NCBI RefSeq assembly: GCF_001428745.1
Contig: NZ_LMIO01000001.1
Span: forward strand, 1,016,675-1,080,674
DNA length: 64,000 nt
Direction: 5' to 3'
Origin: Leifsonia sp. Root227
Lineage (GTDB): Bacteria; Actinomycetota; Actinomycetes; Actinomycetales; Microbacteriaceae
A program made the position numbers and the translations under genes. A model generated the notes under the pieces. It had not been told where the DNA came from. It did not search any database and saw only the letters and a list, made by a program, of their open reading frames with translations. Every line of letters begins with the position of its first letter. Positions within the stretch are counted from its first letter, which is position 1. Positions 43,387-52,782 of this stretch are shown here, piece after piece.

Positions 43387-44532
43387 TTAGGCCGTCGCGG
43401 ACGGCTCGTGCGGGAAGAGCCGGTCGAAGCCCATCACCAGCGCGCCGCGCACCGCCGCGTCCTCCGCATCACGGATGGACTCGATGCGAAGCCGGGAGGT
43501 GGTTGCGGGCAGGGCGCGCGAGTACAGCGTCTCCCGCAGCCCGGTCATCAGGTGGTCGCCCAGCCCGACCACCCGTCCGCCCATCACGAGCACGTCGGGG
43601 GCGATGGCCGTGACGAGGCCGATCATCGCCTCGCCGATGTCGCGGCCCGCCTGGCGCAGGGTCGCGATCGCGATCTGGTTGCCCGCGGCCACGAGCGGCT
43701 GGAGTTCGTCGAGGGACGCGACGTCGAGTCCGTCGTTGCGCACCTGGTTCAGGATCGCCGGAGCCGAGGCGACCTCGCCGACGCAGCCGTAGTTGCCGCA
43801 GTTGCACGGGATGCCGTCGCCGTGCGCGACAGGGATGTGCCCCAGCTCTCCCGCGAGACCGCGCAGGCCGCGGTGCAGCCGGCCGTCGATGATGAGCCCT
43901 GCGCCGATCCCCGTCGCCACCTTGACGAAGACGAGGGAGCGGCTCTGCGCATCCAGGGTGGGGAGCAGGCCGAGCGCCATGAGGTTGGCGTCGTTCTCCA
44001 CGACCACGGGAATGCCCAGGGCGCGCTCGAACGAGGCTCCGTCGACGGTGAGGTCGGCGTACATCGGCATGCTCTTGTTGTCCTCGACGGGGCCGGTCAC
44101 CCCGACCACCGCGATCCGGATCAGCTCGGCTGACACGCCCGCCTCGGCCACCAGTTCGTCGCGGAGCCGCGCCGCATCCGCAGGTCCGTCCGATCCTGCC
44201 GCGCCCAGCGAGTACCCGTCGATCACGCTGCGGGCGAGCACCGCTCCGCCGATGGTCGCGATGGTCGCGGTCACCTGGTCTTTGCCGAAGCTCGCGACGA
44301 ACACCAGGATGTTGTCCTCGTTGAGCCGGAAGAGTGCGCTCGGCCGGCCGCGGCCCGAGAGCTGGTCGCCTGACTCCACGATCCAGCCGCCGGCGAGGAG
44401 GTCGTCCAGGCGGCTGCTCACCGTGTTGCGCGCCCAGCCGAGGGTGCGGCCGAGGTCGGCGCGGGACTGCTCGGCGCCGGAGAGCGCACGGATGATGCTG
44501 AGGTGGTCGTGGCGCAGCTCGGCAGCAGTCAT
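43387..44532 (-). CDS. ROK family regulator/kinase (1)
   Basis: A 381-residue ROK protein. An N-terminal winged helix (RADLGRTLGWARNTVSSRLDDLLAGGWI) indicates a transcriptional regulator of the NagC/XylR class. The sugar-kinase-like domain keeps VENDANLMALG, KVATGIGAGLIIDGRLHRGLRGLAGELGHIPV and the zinc motif CNCGNYGCVGEVAS. ATG at 44532 is preferred to an upstream TTG at 44544. It lies 43 bases downstream of the second ROK gene. Confidence 0.88.
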   Translation of the reverse strand: MTAAELRHDHLSIIRALSGAEQSRADLGRTLGWARNTVSSRLDDLLAGGWIVESGDQLSGRGRPSALFRLNEDNILVFVASFGKDQVTATIATIGGAVLARSVIDGYSLGAAGSDGPADAARLRDELVAEAGVSAELIRIAVVGVTGPVEDNKSMPMYADLTVDGASFERALGIPVVVENDANLMALGLLPTLDAQSRSLVFVKVATGIGAGLIIDGRLHRGLRGLAGELGHIPVAHGDGIPCNCGNYGCVGEVASAPAILNQVRNDGLDVASLDELQPLVAAGNQIAIATLRQAGRDIGEAMIGLVTAIAPDVLVMGGRVVGLGDHLMTGLRETLYSRALPATTSRLRIESIRDAEDAAVRGALVMGFDRLFPHEPSATA

Positions 44533-44549
44533 GTGACTAGACAATCACA
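44532..44549. promoter_or_regulatory. Inverted repeat at the ROK(1) start
   Basis: TGTGA-N8-TCACA spans the start codon region of the first ROK gene. It may be an autoregulatory operator, but the arms are short. Confidence 0.3.
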
Positions 44550-44586
44550 GCTCGGCCACCGTCGAGGCCGCATCCCGTCCGCGCCG

Positions 44587-45786
44587 TCAGACTGCCAGCA
44601 TTTCGTCGATCCGCCTGGGGGAGAGGAGTTCGTCGATCGCGAGAGAGCTCGCGCCGAGCACGGCGGCCTCGTCGCCCGCGCGGGACTGGCTGATCGTCAG
44701 ATGCTCGCTCGCCAGCGGCAGGGCGCGGGCGTAGACCACCTCGCGGATGCCGGCGAGCAGATGCTCGCCTGCGCTGGCCAGTGAGCCTCCGACCGCGATC
44801 AGCGACGGGTTCATCAAGCTGACGCATCCCGCCAGCACCTCGCCGATGTCCCGTCCTGCCTGGCGCACGGCCTGCGCGGCAGGGATGGAGCCGCGCGTCG
44901 CCAGGCTGACGACGTCGTGTCCTGTCCGCACCTCCACACCGGATGCGCGCAGTGCGCTCGCGATGGCCGGTCCGGATGCGATCGCCTCCAGGCAGCCCGT
45001 GTTGCCGCAGCGGCACTCGATGTCGGAGGCGCGGGCGATCGAGATGTGGCCGATGTCTCCCGCGGTGCCCTGTGCTCCTCGTTGCAGCCGGCCTCCGGCG
45101 ATCACTCCCGCCCCGATGCCCGTGCCGATCTTCACGAACAGCAGGTTCTCGCGGGCGCGCGGGTTGGCTGCGCGCTCGCCGAGGGCCATCAGATTGACGT
45201 CGTTGTCGACGAGGACGGGCACGTCGAACTCGCGGCCGACCCAGGCGGGGATGTCGAAGCCGTCCCAGCCGGGCATGATCGGCGGGTTGCTCGGCCGGCC
45301 TGCAGGGAACTCCACAGGACCAGGCACGCCGATCCCGATGCCGAGCAGGTCGGACTCCTGGCGTCCGAGCTCGGTCAGCATCGACCGGCAGACCGCGGTG
45401 AGCCAGCCGAGCACCTCGGCAGGGCCGGTGTCGATCGCGACGGGTTCGCTGCGCCGCGTGAGGATGTCTCCGGCGAGGTCGGTGAGGGCGATGGTTCCGT
45501 GGCTCGCACCGAGGTCGGCTCCCAGGACGACGCCGGCGCGGGGGTTCAGGGCGATCTGCGACGGAGGGCGGCCTCCGCTGGAGACGGCGTCGCCGACCGT
45601 GGCGAGGAGGCCGAGATCGAGGAGGTCGCCGACACGCGAGACGATCGTGGAGCGGGACAGTCCGGTGAGGACCGACAGCTGGGCGCGGGTGCGGGGGCGG
45701 CCGTCGCGGAAGAGCTGGAAGAGCTCTCCTGCTCGTCTCCCTGTCGCTTCGCGCACTTCTTCGCTGTCTTGCACGTCGGTAGTCAA
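44587..45786 (-). CDS. ROK family regulator/kinase (2), divergent from glycoside operon
   Basis: A 399-residue ROK protein: winged helix (RAQLSVLTGLSRSTIVSRVGDLLDLGLL), then GADLGASHGTIALTDLAG, VDNDVNLMALG, KIGTGIGAGVIAGGRLQRGAQGTAGDIGHI and zinc motif CRCGNTGCLEAIASG. TTG at 45786 or GTG at 45774 are possible starts; neither has a ribosome site. It is transcribed away from the GMC oxidoreductase operon across an AT-rich region with an inverted repeat, so it is the likely local regulator. Confidence 0.87.
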   Translation of the reverse strand: MTTDVQDSEEVREATGRRAGELFQLFRDGRPRTRAQLSVLTGLSRSTIVSRVGDLLDLGLLATVGDAVSSGGRPPSQIALNPRAGVVLGADLGASHGTIALTDLAGDILTRRSEPVAIDTGPAEVLGWLTAVCRSMLTELGRQESDLLGIGIGVPGPVEFPAGRPSNPPIMPGWDGFDIPAWVGREFDVPVLVDNDVNLMALGERAANPRARENLLFVKIGTGIGAGVIAGGRLQRGAQGTAGDIGHISIARASDIECRCGNTGCLEAIASGPAIASALRASGVEVRTGHDVVSLATRGSIPAAQAVRQAGRDIGEVLAGCVSLMNPSLIAVGGSLASAGEHLLAGIREVVYARALPLASEHLTISQSRAGDEAAVLGASSLAIDELLSPRRIDEMLAV

Positions 45787-45795
45787 GCATGAGCA

Positions 45796-45819
45796 CTTTT
45801 GCGTTTACAAGAGCAAAAG
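45796..45819. promoter_or_regulatory. AT-rich inverted repeat between ROK(2) and glycoside operon
   Basis: CTTTTGC (45796-45802) and GCAAAAG (45813-45819) are exact complements ten bases apart; a further GCTTTTG half-site follows at 45842-45848. ROK repressors bind AT-rich operators of this kind. The region is strikingly AT-rich for this genome. Confidence 0.5.
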
Positions 45820-45889
45820 AAAAGTGTCTTTGAACTAATTCTGCTTTTGAAGTAGCGAAACCAAACTGATTCATGTCAATATTCCGCAC

Positions 45890-47014
45890 ATGGCACTCAC
45901 CGTCGAGATGAAAACGAGGACGCTCCGCACCGCATTCGTGGGCGGTGGCTTCATGGCGGCCGTCCACTCCAGGGCGGCACGCGCCGCTGGTGCGACGATC
46001 GCCGGTGTCGCATCCTCGACCGCAGAGGGCGCAGAGCGCGCAGCGACAGCGATCGGCGCCGACCGCTCATACGCGAGCGTCGACGACCTCCTCGCGGCAG
46101 ACGTGGACGTCGTCCACATCTGCACCCCGAACAGTACGCACGCGGAGTTCGCGTTGGCCGCGCTCGCCGCTGGGAAGCACGTCGTCTGCGAGAAGCCGCT
46201 CGCCACCGGTCTCGGCCAGGCGCTCCTGCTGGCCGACAGGGCGGAGGCCGGCAGCCTCGTCGCCACCGTCCCGTTCGCCTACCGCTTCCACCCGATGGTC
46301 AGAGAGGCCAGGGCGCGGGTCGCCGCCGGTCGCCTCGGCCGGATCCTCACCATACAGGGCCACTATCTGCAGGACTGGCTCTCCAGCAGCTCCGACAGCG
46401 ACTGGCGGGTGGATGCGCGGCTGGGCGGACCGTCCAGAGCCTTCGCCGACATCGGCTCGCACCTGGTCGACCTCGTCGAGTTCGTCGCGGGGGAGCGCAT
46501 CACGAGGCTCGAGGCCATGACGCGCACGGTCCACGCCGAACGCGAAGGGATCGCGAACGTCGCGACAGAGGACCTCGCCGCCCTCCTCGTCGAACTCGAC
46601 GGCGGTGCGGTGGGAACCCTTCTCGTCTCGCAGGTCGCTCCCGGCCGCAAGAACAGTCTCGTCATCGAGCTCTCGGGCGACCTCGAATCCCTGCGATTCG
46701 ACCAGGAGTCGCCGGAGACGGTGTGGCTCGGCCGCACGGACAGGTCATCCGTCCTGCACAGGGATGCGTCCACCCTCTCTCCCGATGCTGCCCGTCTCTC
46801 GCTCGTGCCCTCCGGGCACCCGATGGGTTACCAGGACGCCTTCAACGCCTTCGTCTCCGACACGTACCGCGCCATCGCCGGGGAGTTCCCGGAGGGCCTT
46901 CCGACCTTCCGCGACGGAGCGCGTGCCGTCCGCCTCACCGAGGCCGTCCTGGCGTCTGCGGCCGGCGGCGGGTGGCAGGACGTCTCCGCCGAGGCGGTCG
47001 CCGTCCCCGCCTGA
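45890..47014 (+). CDS. Gfo/Idh/MocA family oxidoreductase
   Basis: A 374-residue NAD(P)-dependent sugar oxidoreductase. The Rossmann start RTAFVGGGFMAAVHSRAA, VHICTPNSTHAEFALAAL and HVVCEKPLATGL (catalytic EKP) are clear; YRFHPMVREARA and the DIGSHLVDLVEFV active-site helix follow. ATG at 45890 lies eight bases after a possible -10 (CAATAT), suggesting leaderless translation; ATG 45908 is an alternative. First gene of the operon. DgpA-type members of this family oxidise or reduce C3 of glycosides, which fits the neighbouring flavoenzyme. Confidence 0.88.
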   Translation: MALTVEMKTRTLRTAFVGGGFMAAVHSRAARAAGATIAGVASSTAEGAERAATAIGADRSYASVDDLLAADVDVVHICTPNSTHAEFALAALAAGKHVVCEKPLATGLGQALLLADRAEAGSLVATVPFAYRFHPMVREARARVAAGRLGRILTIQGHYLQDWLSSSSDSDWRVDARLGGPSRAFADIGSHLVDLVEFVAGERITRLEAMTRTVHAEREGIANVATEDLAALLVELDGGAVGTLLVSQVAPGRKNSLVIELSGDLESLRFDQESPETVWLGRTDRSSVLHRDASTLSPDAARLSLVPSGHPMGYQDAFNAFVSDTYRAIAGEFPEGLPTFRDGARAVRLTEAVLASAAGGGWQDVSAEAVAVPA

Positions 47015-47130
47015 GCCCGCCCCCCGCCGCATCAGGTCCCGCCCCACCATTCGGCCGCGTCCACGGCCGGCCCCGACCCGCATCCGATCCCCGCAAAGCA
47101 GAGACCAACCCCGAGGAAGACACAGAACAG

Positions 47131-48627
47131 ATGACCACGCTCACCCACCCGCTGCCCGCCCGCTTCGACCTGATCGTCGTCGGCAGCGGCCCCAACGGAA
47201 CCATCGTCGCGAACGAGGTGTACCGGCGCCGCACGGACGTGTCGATCCTCGTCGTCGAGACGGGCCCCGAGATCAGCGCCAACGCCGGCGAGCACCTGAT
47301 CGAGTCGCCGGACAAGGAAGCGCGTCAGGCTTACGAGCGCCTGATGCGCCTGGCCAAGCAGATCGAGTACGTACAGGGCTCCGCGGCCGACCGTCAGCTC
47401 ACCGAGACGCTCTGGTCCAAGGAGGAGGTGGGCATCGTCCCCGCTGCATACCTCGGCAACGACATGCGCGAGTTCCCCGGCGCCGCGATGGCCTGGAACA
47501 TCGGCGGGATGGGCGTGCACTGGACGGCGGCCTGCCCGCGGCCGTTCGGCCCTGAGATCCCGCCGGCGGGCGACGGCGACTGGGACGCCGACCTGCGGAC
47601 GGCGCAGCGCCTGCTCCGCGTCGACCAGACGGTGTTCGCCGCCAACCCGTTCGCGCATCCCGTGCTGGATGCACTGCGTTCCGCCCTCCCGGCAGCCTCC
47701 GCCGACCGGTCGGCCCAGCCGATGCCGATCGCGGGCGTGCCGGGGCCGACGGGCAAGGTGCGTCGCACGGGCCCGCGCGACATCTTCCCCGAGCTCTTCT
47801 CCGACGACGACCGTGCCCGCCTGGTGACCGGCGCGCTCTGCACGACGATCCTGCACCACGACGGGGTGGCCACCGGCGTCGTCCTCCGCGATGTGCAGAG
47901 CGGCCAGGAGGTCGAGATCGCGGCAGGAGCCGTCGTGGTGGCTGCTGATGCGCTGCGCACCCCGCAGCTGCTCTGGGCCTCCGGCATCCGGCCGGACGCG
48001 CTCGGCGTGCGGCTCAACGAGCACGCGTCCATCGACGGCGGCGTCGTGGTCGACCCCGTGCGGATCGGGGCCACGGGGATGCGCATCCCGGAGCATCCAC
48101 TGGACGAGCCGTTCATCGGCGCGTACTGGAGCCCGTCGAACGGCGCCGACCAGCCGACGCAGGGCCAGCTCATGGAGCAGAAAAGCGCAGAGACCGGCCA
48201 CACCATCGGGATGGGCTGGTACGTCTCCACGGAGATCCGGCCGGAGAACCGGCTCGAGTTCTCCGAGCACGCGACGGACGCTGTCGGCCTGCCGCGCATC
48301 ACCGCGCGCTTCTCGTACTCCGATCGCGATCTGGAACGCATCGAGTTCGCCCGTGGCATCCAGCGGGCAGCAGCGAACGCCGTCGGCGACTTCGATCAGG
48401 AGGCCGCCGTCCTCCTGCCGGCTGGAGCCTCGCTGCACTACACCGGCACCGTGCGGATGGGCGCGGCCGAGGACGGCACGAGCGTGTGCGACCTCCGCGG
48501 CGCCGTGTGGGGCTTCGACAACCTGTTCGTCGCCGGAAACGGCGTCATCCCCACCGCGCTCACCTGCAACGCAACCCTGACCAGCGCTTCTCTGTCGGTT
48601 CGCACCGCCAGAAGCGTCCTGGCGTGA
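47131..48627 (+). CDS. GMC family flavoprotein oxidoreductase (pyranose 2-oxidase / C-glycoside oxidase-like)
   Basis: A 498-residue FAD enzyme. FDLIVVGSGPNGTIVANEV is the dinucleotide fold; AMAWNIGGMGVHWTAACPRPF marks the FAD-attachment region of pyranose 2-oxidases; the C-terminal active site shows LHYTGTVRMG (His) and LTCNATLTSAS (Asn). This branch includes bacterial C-glycoside 3-oxidases of Microbacterium and short pyranose oxidases, so a likely reaction is oxidation of a sugar or glycoside hydroxyl at C3 or C2. No signal peptide. A 116-base, C-rich untranslated stretch precedes it, with GAGGAAG upstream of ATG 47131. Confidence 0.85.
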   Translation: MTTLTHPLPARFDLIVVGSGPNGTIVANEVYRRRTDVSILVVETGPEISANAGEHLIESPDKEARQAYERLMRLAKQIEYVQGSAADRQLTETLWSKEEVGIVPAAYLGNDMREFPGAAMAWNIGGMGVHWTAACPRPFGPEIPPAGDGDWDADLRTAQRLLRVDQTVFAANPFAHPVLDALRSALPAASADRSAQPMPIAGVPGPTGKVRRTGPRDIFPELFSDDDRARLVTGALCTTILHHDGVATGVVLRDVQSGQEVEIAAGAVVVAADALRTPQLLWASGIRPDALGVRLNEHASIDGGVVVDPVRIGATGMRIPEHPLDEPFIGAYWSPSNGADQPTQGQLMEQKSAETGHTIGMGWYVSTEIRPENRLEFSEHATDAVGLPRITARFSYSDRDLERIEFARGIQRAAANAVGDFDQEAAVLLPAGASLHYTGTVRMGAAEDGTSVCDLRGAVWGFDNLFVAGNGVIPTALTCNATLTSASLSVRTARSVLA

Positions 48628-48688
48628 GCATCAGTCACGCACCCGAGTAAACCCCCTGCAGTCCATTCGAGAAAGGAACGTGAGAACA

Positions 48689-49996
48689 ATGACCCGTTCT
48701 CCACGAAGGATCCATCGCTCGCTCATCACCGCAGCCGTCCCCCTCGTCGCGGCAGCACTGGTGCTGACCGGATGCGGGCGGGGCTCCGGCTCCGCCCCCG
48801 CAGCGTCGACGCTCCAGATCGACGACAAACCGGCGACGGGCACGATCAACATCTGGGCGGACGGCGCCGACGGCGCCGACCTGCCCAAACTGCTCGCGCC
48901 GTTCGAGAAGGACAACCCGAAGGTGAAGGTGTCCATCACCCAGATCCCCGAGGGCGACTTCTCCGCCAAGCTCACCGCGGCCATCGCGTCGGGAACGGTC
49001 CCCGACCTCGTCTACCTGTACTCGCAGGACCAGCCGACCCTGTTGGCCACCAACGGCTTCGCACCGGTGCCGGACGGCCTTGTCGACCCGTCGTCGTTCT
49101 TCCCCGCGATGCAGAAGGCGGCCGAGGTGGATGGGGTCGCATACGCCGTGCCGTGGTACACGTACGCGAACGTCTTCATGTACCGCAAGGATCTGGCGGA
49201 GAAGGCAGGAGCCAGCGCGCCGCAGAACTGGGACGAACTGGTGACCTTCGCCAAGAAGCTCAAGGCGGACGGCGTCGCCAACCCGCTCGGCCTGTCCATC
49301 TCCTACGACGGATACTCCGCACAGGAGCTCACTGCGTACGCCAAGCAGAACGGCGGCAGCCTGATCAGCTCCGACCTGAAGAAGTGGACGATCAACGACC
49401 CGAAGAACATCGAGGCACTGGAGTTCTGGGGCTCGCTGATCACAGACGGCTACGCCTCCGCGGACTCGCCGACCTTCCTCGACACCGTGCCGTTCCTCAG
49501 CTCCGGGAAGATCGCGGGCATCACCAACGGACCCTGGCTGCCGGGCTGGCTCGAAGACGCCAACGGGCCAACCTGGATCGACAGCCACCTCGCGGTGGTC
49601 GAACCGCCTGCCGGCCCGGACGGTTCCCGTGCGGCATCCATCGGCGGAGGAAGCCTCGCCGTCCTGAAGGACGCGAAGAACCCGACCGCCGCGTGGAAGC
49701 TGACCCGCTGGATGGCGCAGCCGGACACGCAGGTCGCCTGGTACAAGATCTTCAAGAATCTGCCGGCCGTCGAGAAGGGCTGGGACGACGAGTCCATCGC
49801 GGGCAACGCCATGCTCAAGCCGGTCAGGGATGCGATCGCGCACGGTGTCTCCATCCCGACCGTCCCCGGCTGGGGTCAGGTGGGAAAGATCGTCGGCCAG
49901 CAGATGGAGCGCGTCGCCCGCGGCACGGCGACCGCCAAGCAGGCGCTCGACGACGCCCAGCAGCAGGCAGAGGCCATCGGCACGGGAGTCAAGTAG
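48689..49996 (+). CDS. Sugar ABC transporter substrate-binding lipoprotein
   Basis: Family 1 solute-binding protein, 435 residues, lipobox LVLTGC. TGTINIWADGADGADLPKLL, GTVPDLVYLYSQDQPTLLATNGF and AVPWYTYANVFMYRKDL are typical of disaccharide or glycoside receptors. ATG at 48689 follows GAAAGGA by eleven bases; a GTG at 48680 is too close to it. Starts the transporter part of the operon, 61 bases after the GMC gene. Confidence 0.92.
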   Translation: MTRSPRRIHRSLITAAVPLVAAALVLTGCGRGSGSAPAASTLQIDDKPATGTINIWADGADGADLPKLLAPFEKDNPKVKVSITQIPEGDFSAKLTAAIASGTVPDLVYLYSQDQPTLLATNGFAPVPDGLVDPSSFFPAMQKAAEVDGVAYAVPWYTYANVFMYRKDLAEKAGASAPQNWDELVTFAKKLKADGVANPLGLSISYDGYSAQELTAYAKQNGGSLISSDLKKWTINDPKNIEALEFWGSLITDGYASADSPTFLDTVPFLSSGKIAGITNGPWLPGWLEDANGPTWIDSHLAVVEPPAGPDGSRAASIGGGSLAVLKDAKNPTAAWKLTRWMAQPDTQVAWYKIFKNLPAVEKGWDDESIAGNAMLKPVRDAIAHGVSIPTVPGWGQVGKIVGQQMERVARGTATAKQALDDAQQQAEAIGTGVK

Positions 49997-50001
49997 CAGC
50001 C

Positions 50002-50952
50002 ATGACCTCCGTCATCAGCAAGACCAGAGGGGCGGCCTCGAGTCGCCCCTCTGTGGCCCGGCGCAGGGCGACAGCCCCCGGCGTCGCCAAACAGCGCGGC
50101 GTCGCCTGGTTGTTCGTCGCGCCGTTCCTCATCCTGTTCGTCGTCCTCACCGCGATCCCGGTGCTCGGCGCGCTCGGGATGAGCTTCACCGACATCACCG
50201 CCGCCGACATCAGGAACCCGTTCTCCGTCGACTTCGTCGGATTCTCCAACTTCGTCAATGTGCTCACGAACGCGACCTTCCTCCGCAGTGTGGCGAACAC
50301 GGCGCTCTTCGTCGTCGTGTGCGTGCCGCTCAGCATGGGCATCGGGTTCGCGCTCGCGGTCATCCTGAACACCGGGATCGCGCGGCTGCGCACATTCTTC
50401 CGCGCGGCCATCTACTTGCCGGTCATCACGAACATCGTGGCCGCGGCCGTCATCTGGCAGTACGCGTTCACGATCAACGGTCCGGTCAACTCCGGGCTCG
50501 CCACGCTCGGGATCACCGGACCGAACTGGCTGGGCGACCCGTCCTGGGCGCCGCCGACGGTCATCATCCTGGGCGTCTGGCGCAACATCGGAACCTGCAT
50601 GGTCCTGTTCCTCGCTGGGCTGCAGGCCGTGCCGGAAGAGGTGTACGAAGCCGCATCCATCGACGGCGCCGGGCACTGGAGGCGGCTCACGAACATGACC
50701 CTGCCGCTCCTTCGACCGACGACGCTGCTGGTCAGCGTGCTCATGACCGTCTCGTTCCTCAACATCTTCGACGAGCCGTACCTGCTCACCAAGGGCGGTC
50801 CGCTCGGCTCGACGGAGTCGATCGCGCTCTGGGTGTACGAGCAGTTCGGGTTCGGGAACGTGGCCGCTTCGATGGCCGGGTCGTTCATCCTGCTCATCCT
50901 CGTGGCGGTCGTCGCCGTCGTCCAGTTCAGATTGCTGAGGCCGAAACAGTGA
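50002..50952 (+). CDS. Sugar ABC transporter permease, MalF/UgpA-like
   Basis: A 316-residue membrane subunit with about 35 basic N-terminal residues and six helices (WLFVAPFLILFVVLTAIPVLGALGMSF first). EAA loop: EVYEAASIDGAGHWRRLTNMTLPLLRPT. It starts five bases after the binding-protein stop and overlaps the next gene by four bases. Confidence 0.92.
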   Translation: MTSVISKTRGAASSRPSVARRRATAPGVAKQRGVAWLFVAPFLILFVVLTAIPVLGALGMSFTDITAADIRNPFSVDFVGFSNFVNVLTNATFLRSVANTALFVVVCVPLSMGIGFALAVILNTGIARLRTFFRAAIYLPVITNIVAAAVIWQYAFTINGPVNSGLATLGITGPNWLGDPSWAPPTVIILGVWRNIGTCMVLFLAGLQAVPEEVYEAASIDGAGHWRRLTNMTLPLLRPTTLLVSVLMTVSFLNIFDEPYLLTKGGPLGSTESIALWVYEQFGFGNVAASMAGSFILLILVAVVAVVQFRLLRPKQ

Positions 50953-51779
50953 GACAGCCATCCATCGCCCGCAGCGCGGGCATGTACCTCCTGCTCGTCG
51001 GCGTCGTGCTCCTGATGCTCCTGCCGTTCGCGTGGGTGCTCTTCGGGTCCTTCAAGACGCAGAACGAGTTCATCTCCGACCCGGGCGCCTGGCTCCCCGA
51101 GACCTTCGCGAACTTCTCGAACTATCTCGTCCTGTTCACGGAGAAGTCGTTCGGGCTCTACTTCGCCAACAGCGCCATCGTGTCCATCGTCGCCGTGCTC
51201 GGCAACGTGTTCTTCAGCTCGATGGCCGGGTATGCGCTCGCCAAGATCGACTTCAGTGGTCGCCGCTGGGTGTTCCTCGCCGTCGTGGGCTCCATGACCA
51301 TCCCGTACGTGGCCGTCTTCGTGCCGCAGTTCCTGGTGATCGTGCAGTTCGGGCTGGTGAACACGCTGACCGGCATCGTCGTCCCGATCCTGGTGATGCC
51401 GCTGTCCATCTTCATCATGCGGCAGTTCGCGATGTCCGTGCCGGACGAGCTGCTGGAGGCGGCCAGAGTGGATGGGGCGGGGGAGTTCCGCATCTTCTTC
51501 CGCGTCTTCCTCCCTCTGGTCGGTCCCGCGATCGCCACGGTGAGCATCCTCACGTTCCTCAACTCGTGGAACTACTTCCTCTGGCCGCTCATCGTCGCCC
51601 AGTCGCAGGGCACGTACACGCTTCCCGTCGGCCTCGCCGTCGCCTCGCAGGCGTCGAACACCACAGCGTTCGGCATTTTGCTCGCCGGAGCGGTCGTTGT
51701 GCTGCTGCCGGTGCTCATCCTGTTCGTCTTCCTCCAGCGCTACTTCATCCAGGGCGTCGCGACAGCGGGCCTCAAGTAG
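50949..51779 (+). CDS. Sugar ABC transporter permease, MalG/UgpE-like
   Basis: A 276-residue membrane subunit starting with GTG in GTGA overlap. Helix 1 is MYLLLVGVVLLMLLPFAWVLFGSFKT; the EAA loop is ELLEAARVDGAGEFRIFFRVFLPLVGPA. As in the other importer, no ATPase gene is linked. Confidence 0.92.
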   Translation: MRQPSIARSAGMYLLLVGVVLLMLLPFAWVLFGSFKTQNEFISDPGAWLPETFANFSNYLVLFTEKSFGLYFANSAIVSIVAVLGNVFFSSMAGYALAKIDFSGRRWVFLAVVGSMTIPYVAVFVPQFLVIVQFGLVNTLTGIVVPILVMPLSIFIMRQFAMSVPDELLEAARVDGAGEFRIFFRVFLPLVGPAIATVSILTFLNSWNYFLWPLIVAQSQGTYTLPVGLAVASQASNTTAFGILLAGAVVVLLPVLILFVFLQRYFIQGVATAGLK

Positions 51780-51813
51780 TTCGACAACCAGTGGACCTCT
51801 AGAAAGGAATCCC

Positions 51814-52782
51814 ATGACCATCAGCCGTGACCAGATCGCTCTCAACGCCATCCAGTGGATCAACGTGAAGGCCGATCCGTCCGACCCCACCAGCGAAGAC
51901 CTGTGGCTCTACCGCGAGCCCAGCTTCCTGGCCGACTATCCGAACGTGCTCAAGCAGGTCAAGGATGCGGGCTTCGACGCAGTGATGATGGAGGTCCTGG
52001 ACACCCAGACCCTCCAGAACTACGCGTCGATGATCGCGGACTCCGGGCTGAAGCTCGCGCCAGGCTACTGCCAGATCGCGCTGCCGGAGGAGCACGGCGT
52101 GACCCTCGAGCGCGGCAGCGCCGAGTGGGTCCGCTGGTTCGACAGCGTGCGTCGCAAGGCCGAGGAGTCCAACTACTTCGGCCTGAAGACGATCTTCTTG
52201 GCGCCGGAGGTGCACTGGCTCGACAGCAGCACCCGCACCCTGCGCGCCGCAGCGGTCGGTGCCGACTTCGACCAGAGCAGACTCGAGCGGGTGACCGAGT
52301 ACCTGAACGACGCGGCAGAGGTGCTGCGGGAAGAGGGCATCCGTCCCGGACTGCACAACCACGTCGGCACCTGGGTGGAGACCAGGGAGGAGATCGACTA
52401 TGTCCTCGGGCAGATCGACGCGTCCGTCCTCGGCGCGTCCTTCGACATCGGGCACCTGGAGTGGGCGGGCATCGACGCGAAGGAGATGCTCGCGGCGTAC
52501 GCCGATCGTCTTGTCGACCTCCACTTCAAAGACCTGGACCTGTCGGTCGCCGCGTCGAGCAGGCGGGAGCCCGCCTCGTACCGGGCGACCTCCGATCGCG
52601 GGCTCTTCCTCGAGCCGGGGCTCGGCGACATCGACCTCGACGGTGTGCTCCGCGCCCTGCCGGACGGCTTCGGCGGCTGGATCATCATCGAGGTCGACAA
52701 GGCGTCGATGGACCCATGGGAGAGCGCGCTGGTCACCAGCCGCTGGCTCACCGAGCACGTTCAGGAGCACGCCACGGCATGA
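51814..52782 (+). CDS. Sugar phosphate isomerase/epimerase-like TIM-barrel protein
   Basis: A 322-residue xylose-isomerase-like barrel (AP_endonuc_2 family). Likely metal or catalytic residues are H181-N-H183 in LHNHVGTW, D211 and H214 in FDIGH, H237 in HFKD and E293 in IIIEVD. In C-glycoside pathways a similar barrel cleaves the 3-keto-C-glycoside; in other pathways it isomerises keto-sugars. The usual small DUF6379-type partner of C-deglycosidases was not found here, so deglycosidase activity is only a possibility. ATG with AGAAAGGAA upstream (51801-51809). Confidence 0.8.
   Translation: MTISRDQIALNAIQWINVKADPSDPTSEDLWLYREPSFLADYPNVLKQVKDAGFDAVMMEVLDTQTLQNYASMIADSGLKLAPGYCQIALPEEHGVTLERGSAEWVRWFDSVRRKAEESNYFGLKTIFLAPEVHWLDSSTRTLRAAAVGADFDQSRLERVTEYLNDAAEVLREEGIRPGLHNHVGTWVETREEIDYVLGQIDASVLGASFDIGHLEWAGIDAKEMLAAYADRLVDLHFKDLDLSVAASSRREPASYRATSDRGLFLEPGLGDIDLDGVLRALPDGFGGWIIIEVDKASMDPWESALVTSRWLTEHVQEHATA

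Noticed and set aside
47015..47130. Small RNA or riboswitch before the GMC gene
   Set aside because: The stretch is C-rich and unlikely to fold stably; no conserved motif was recognised.
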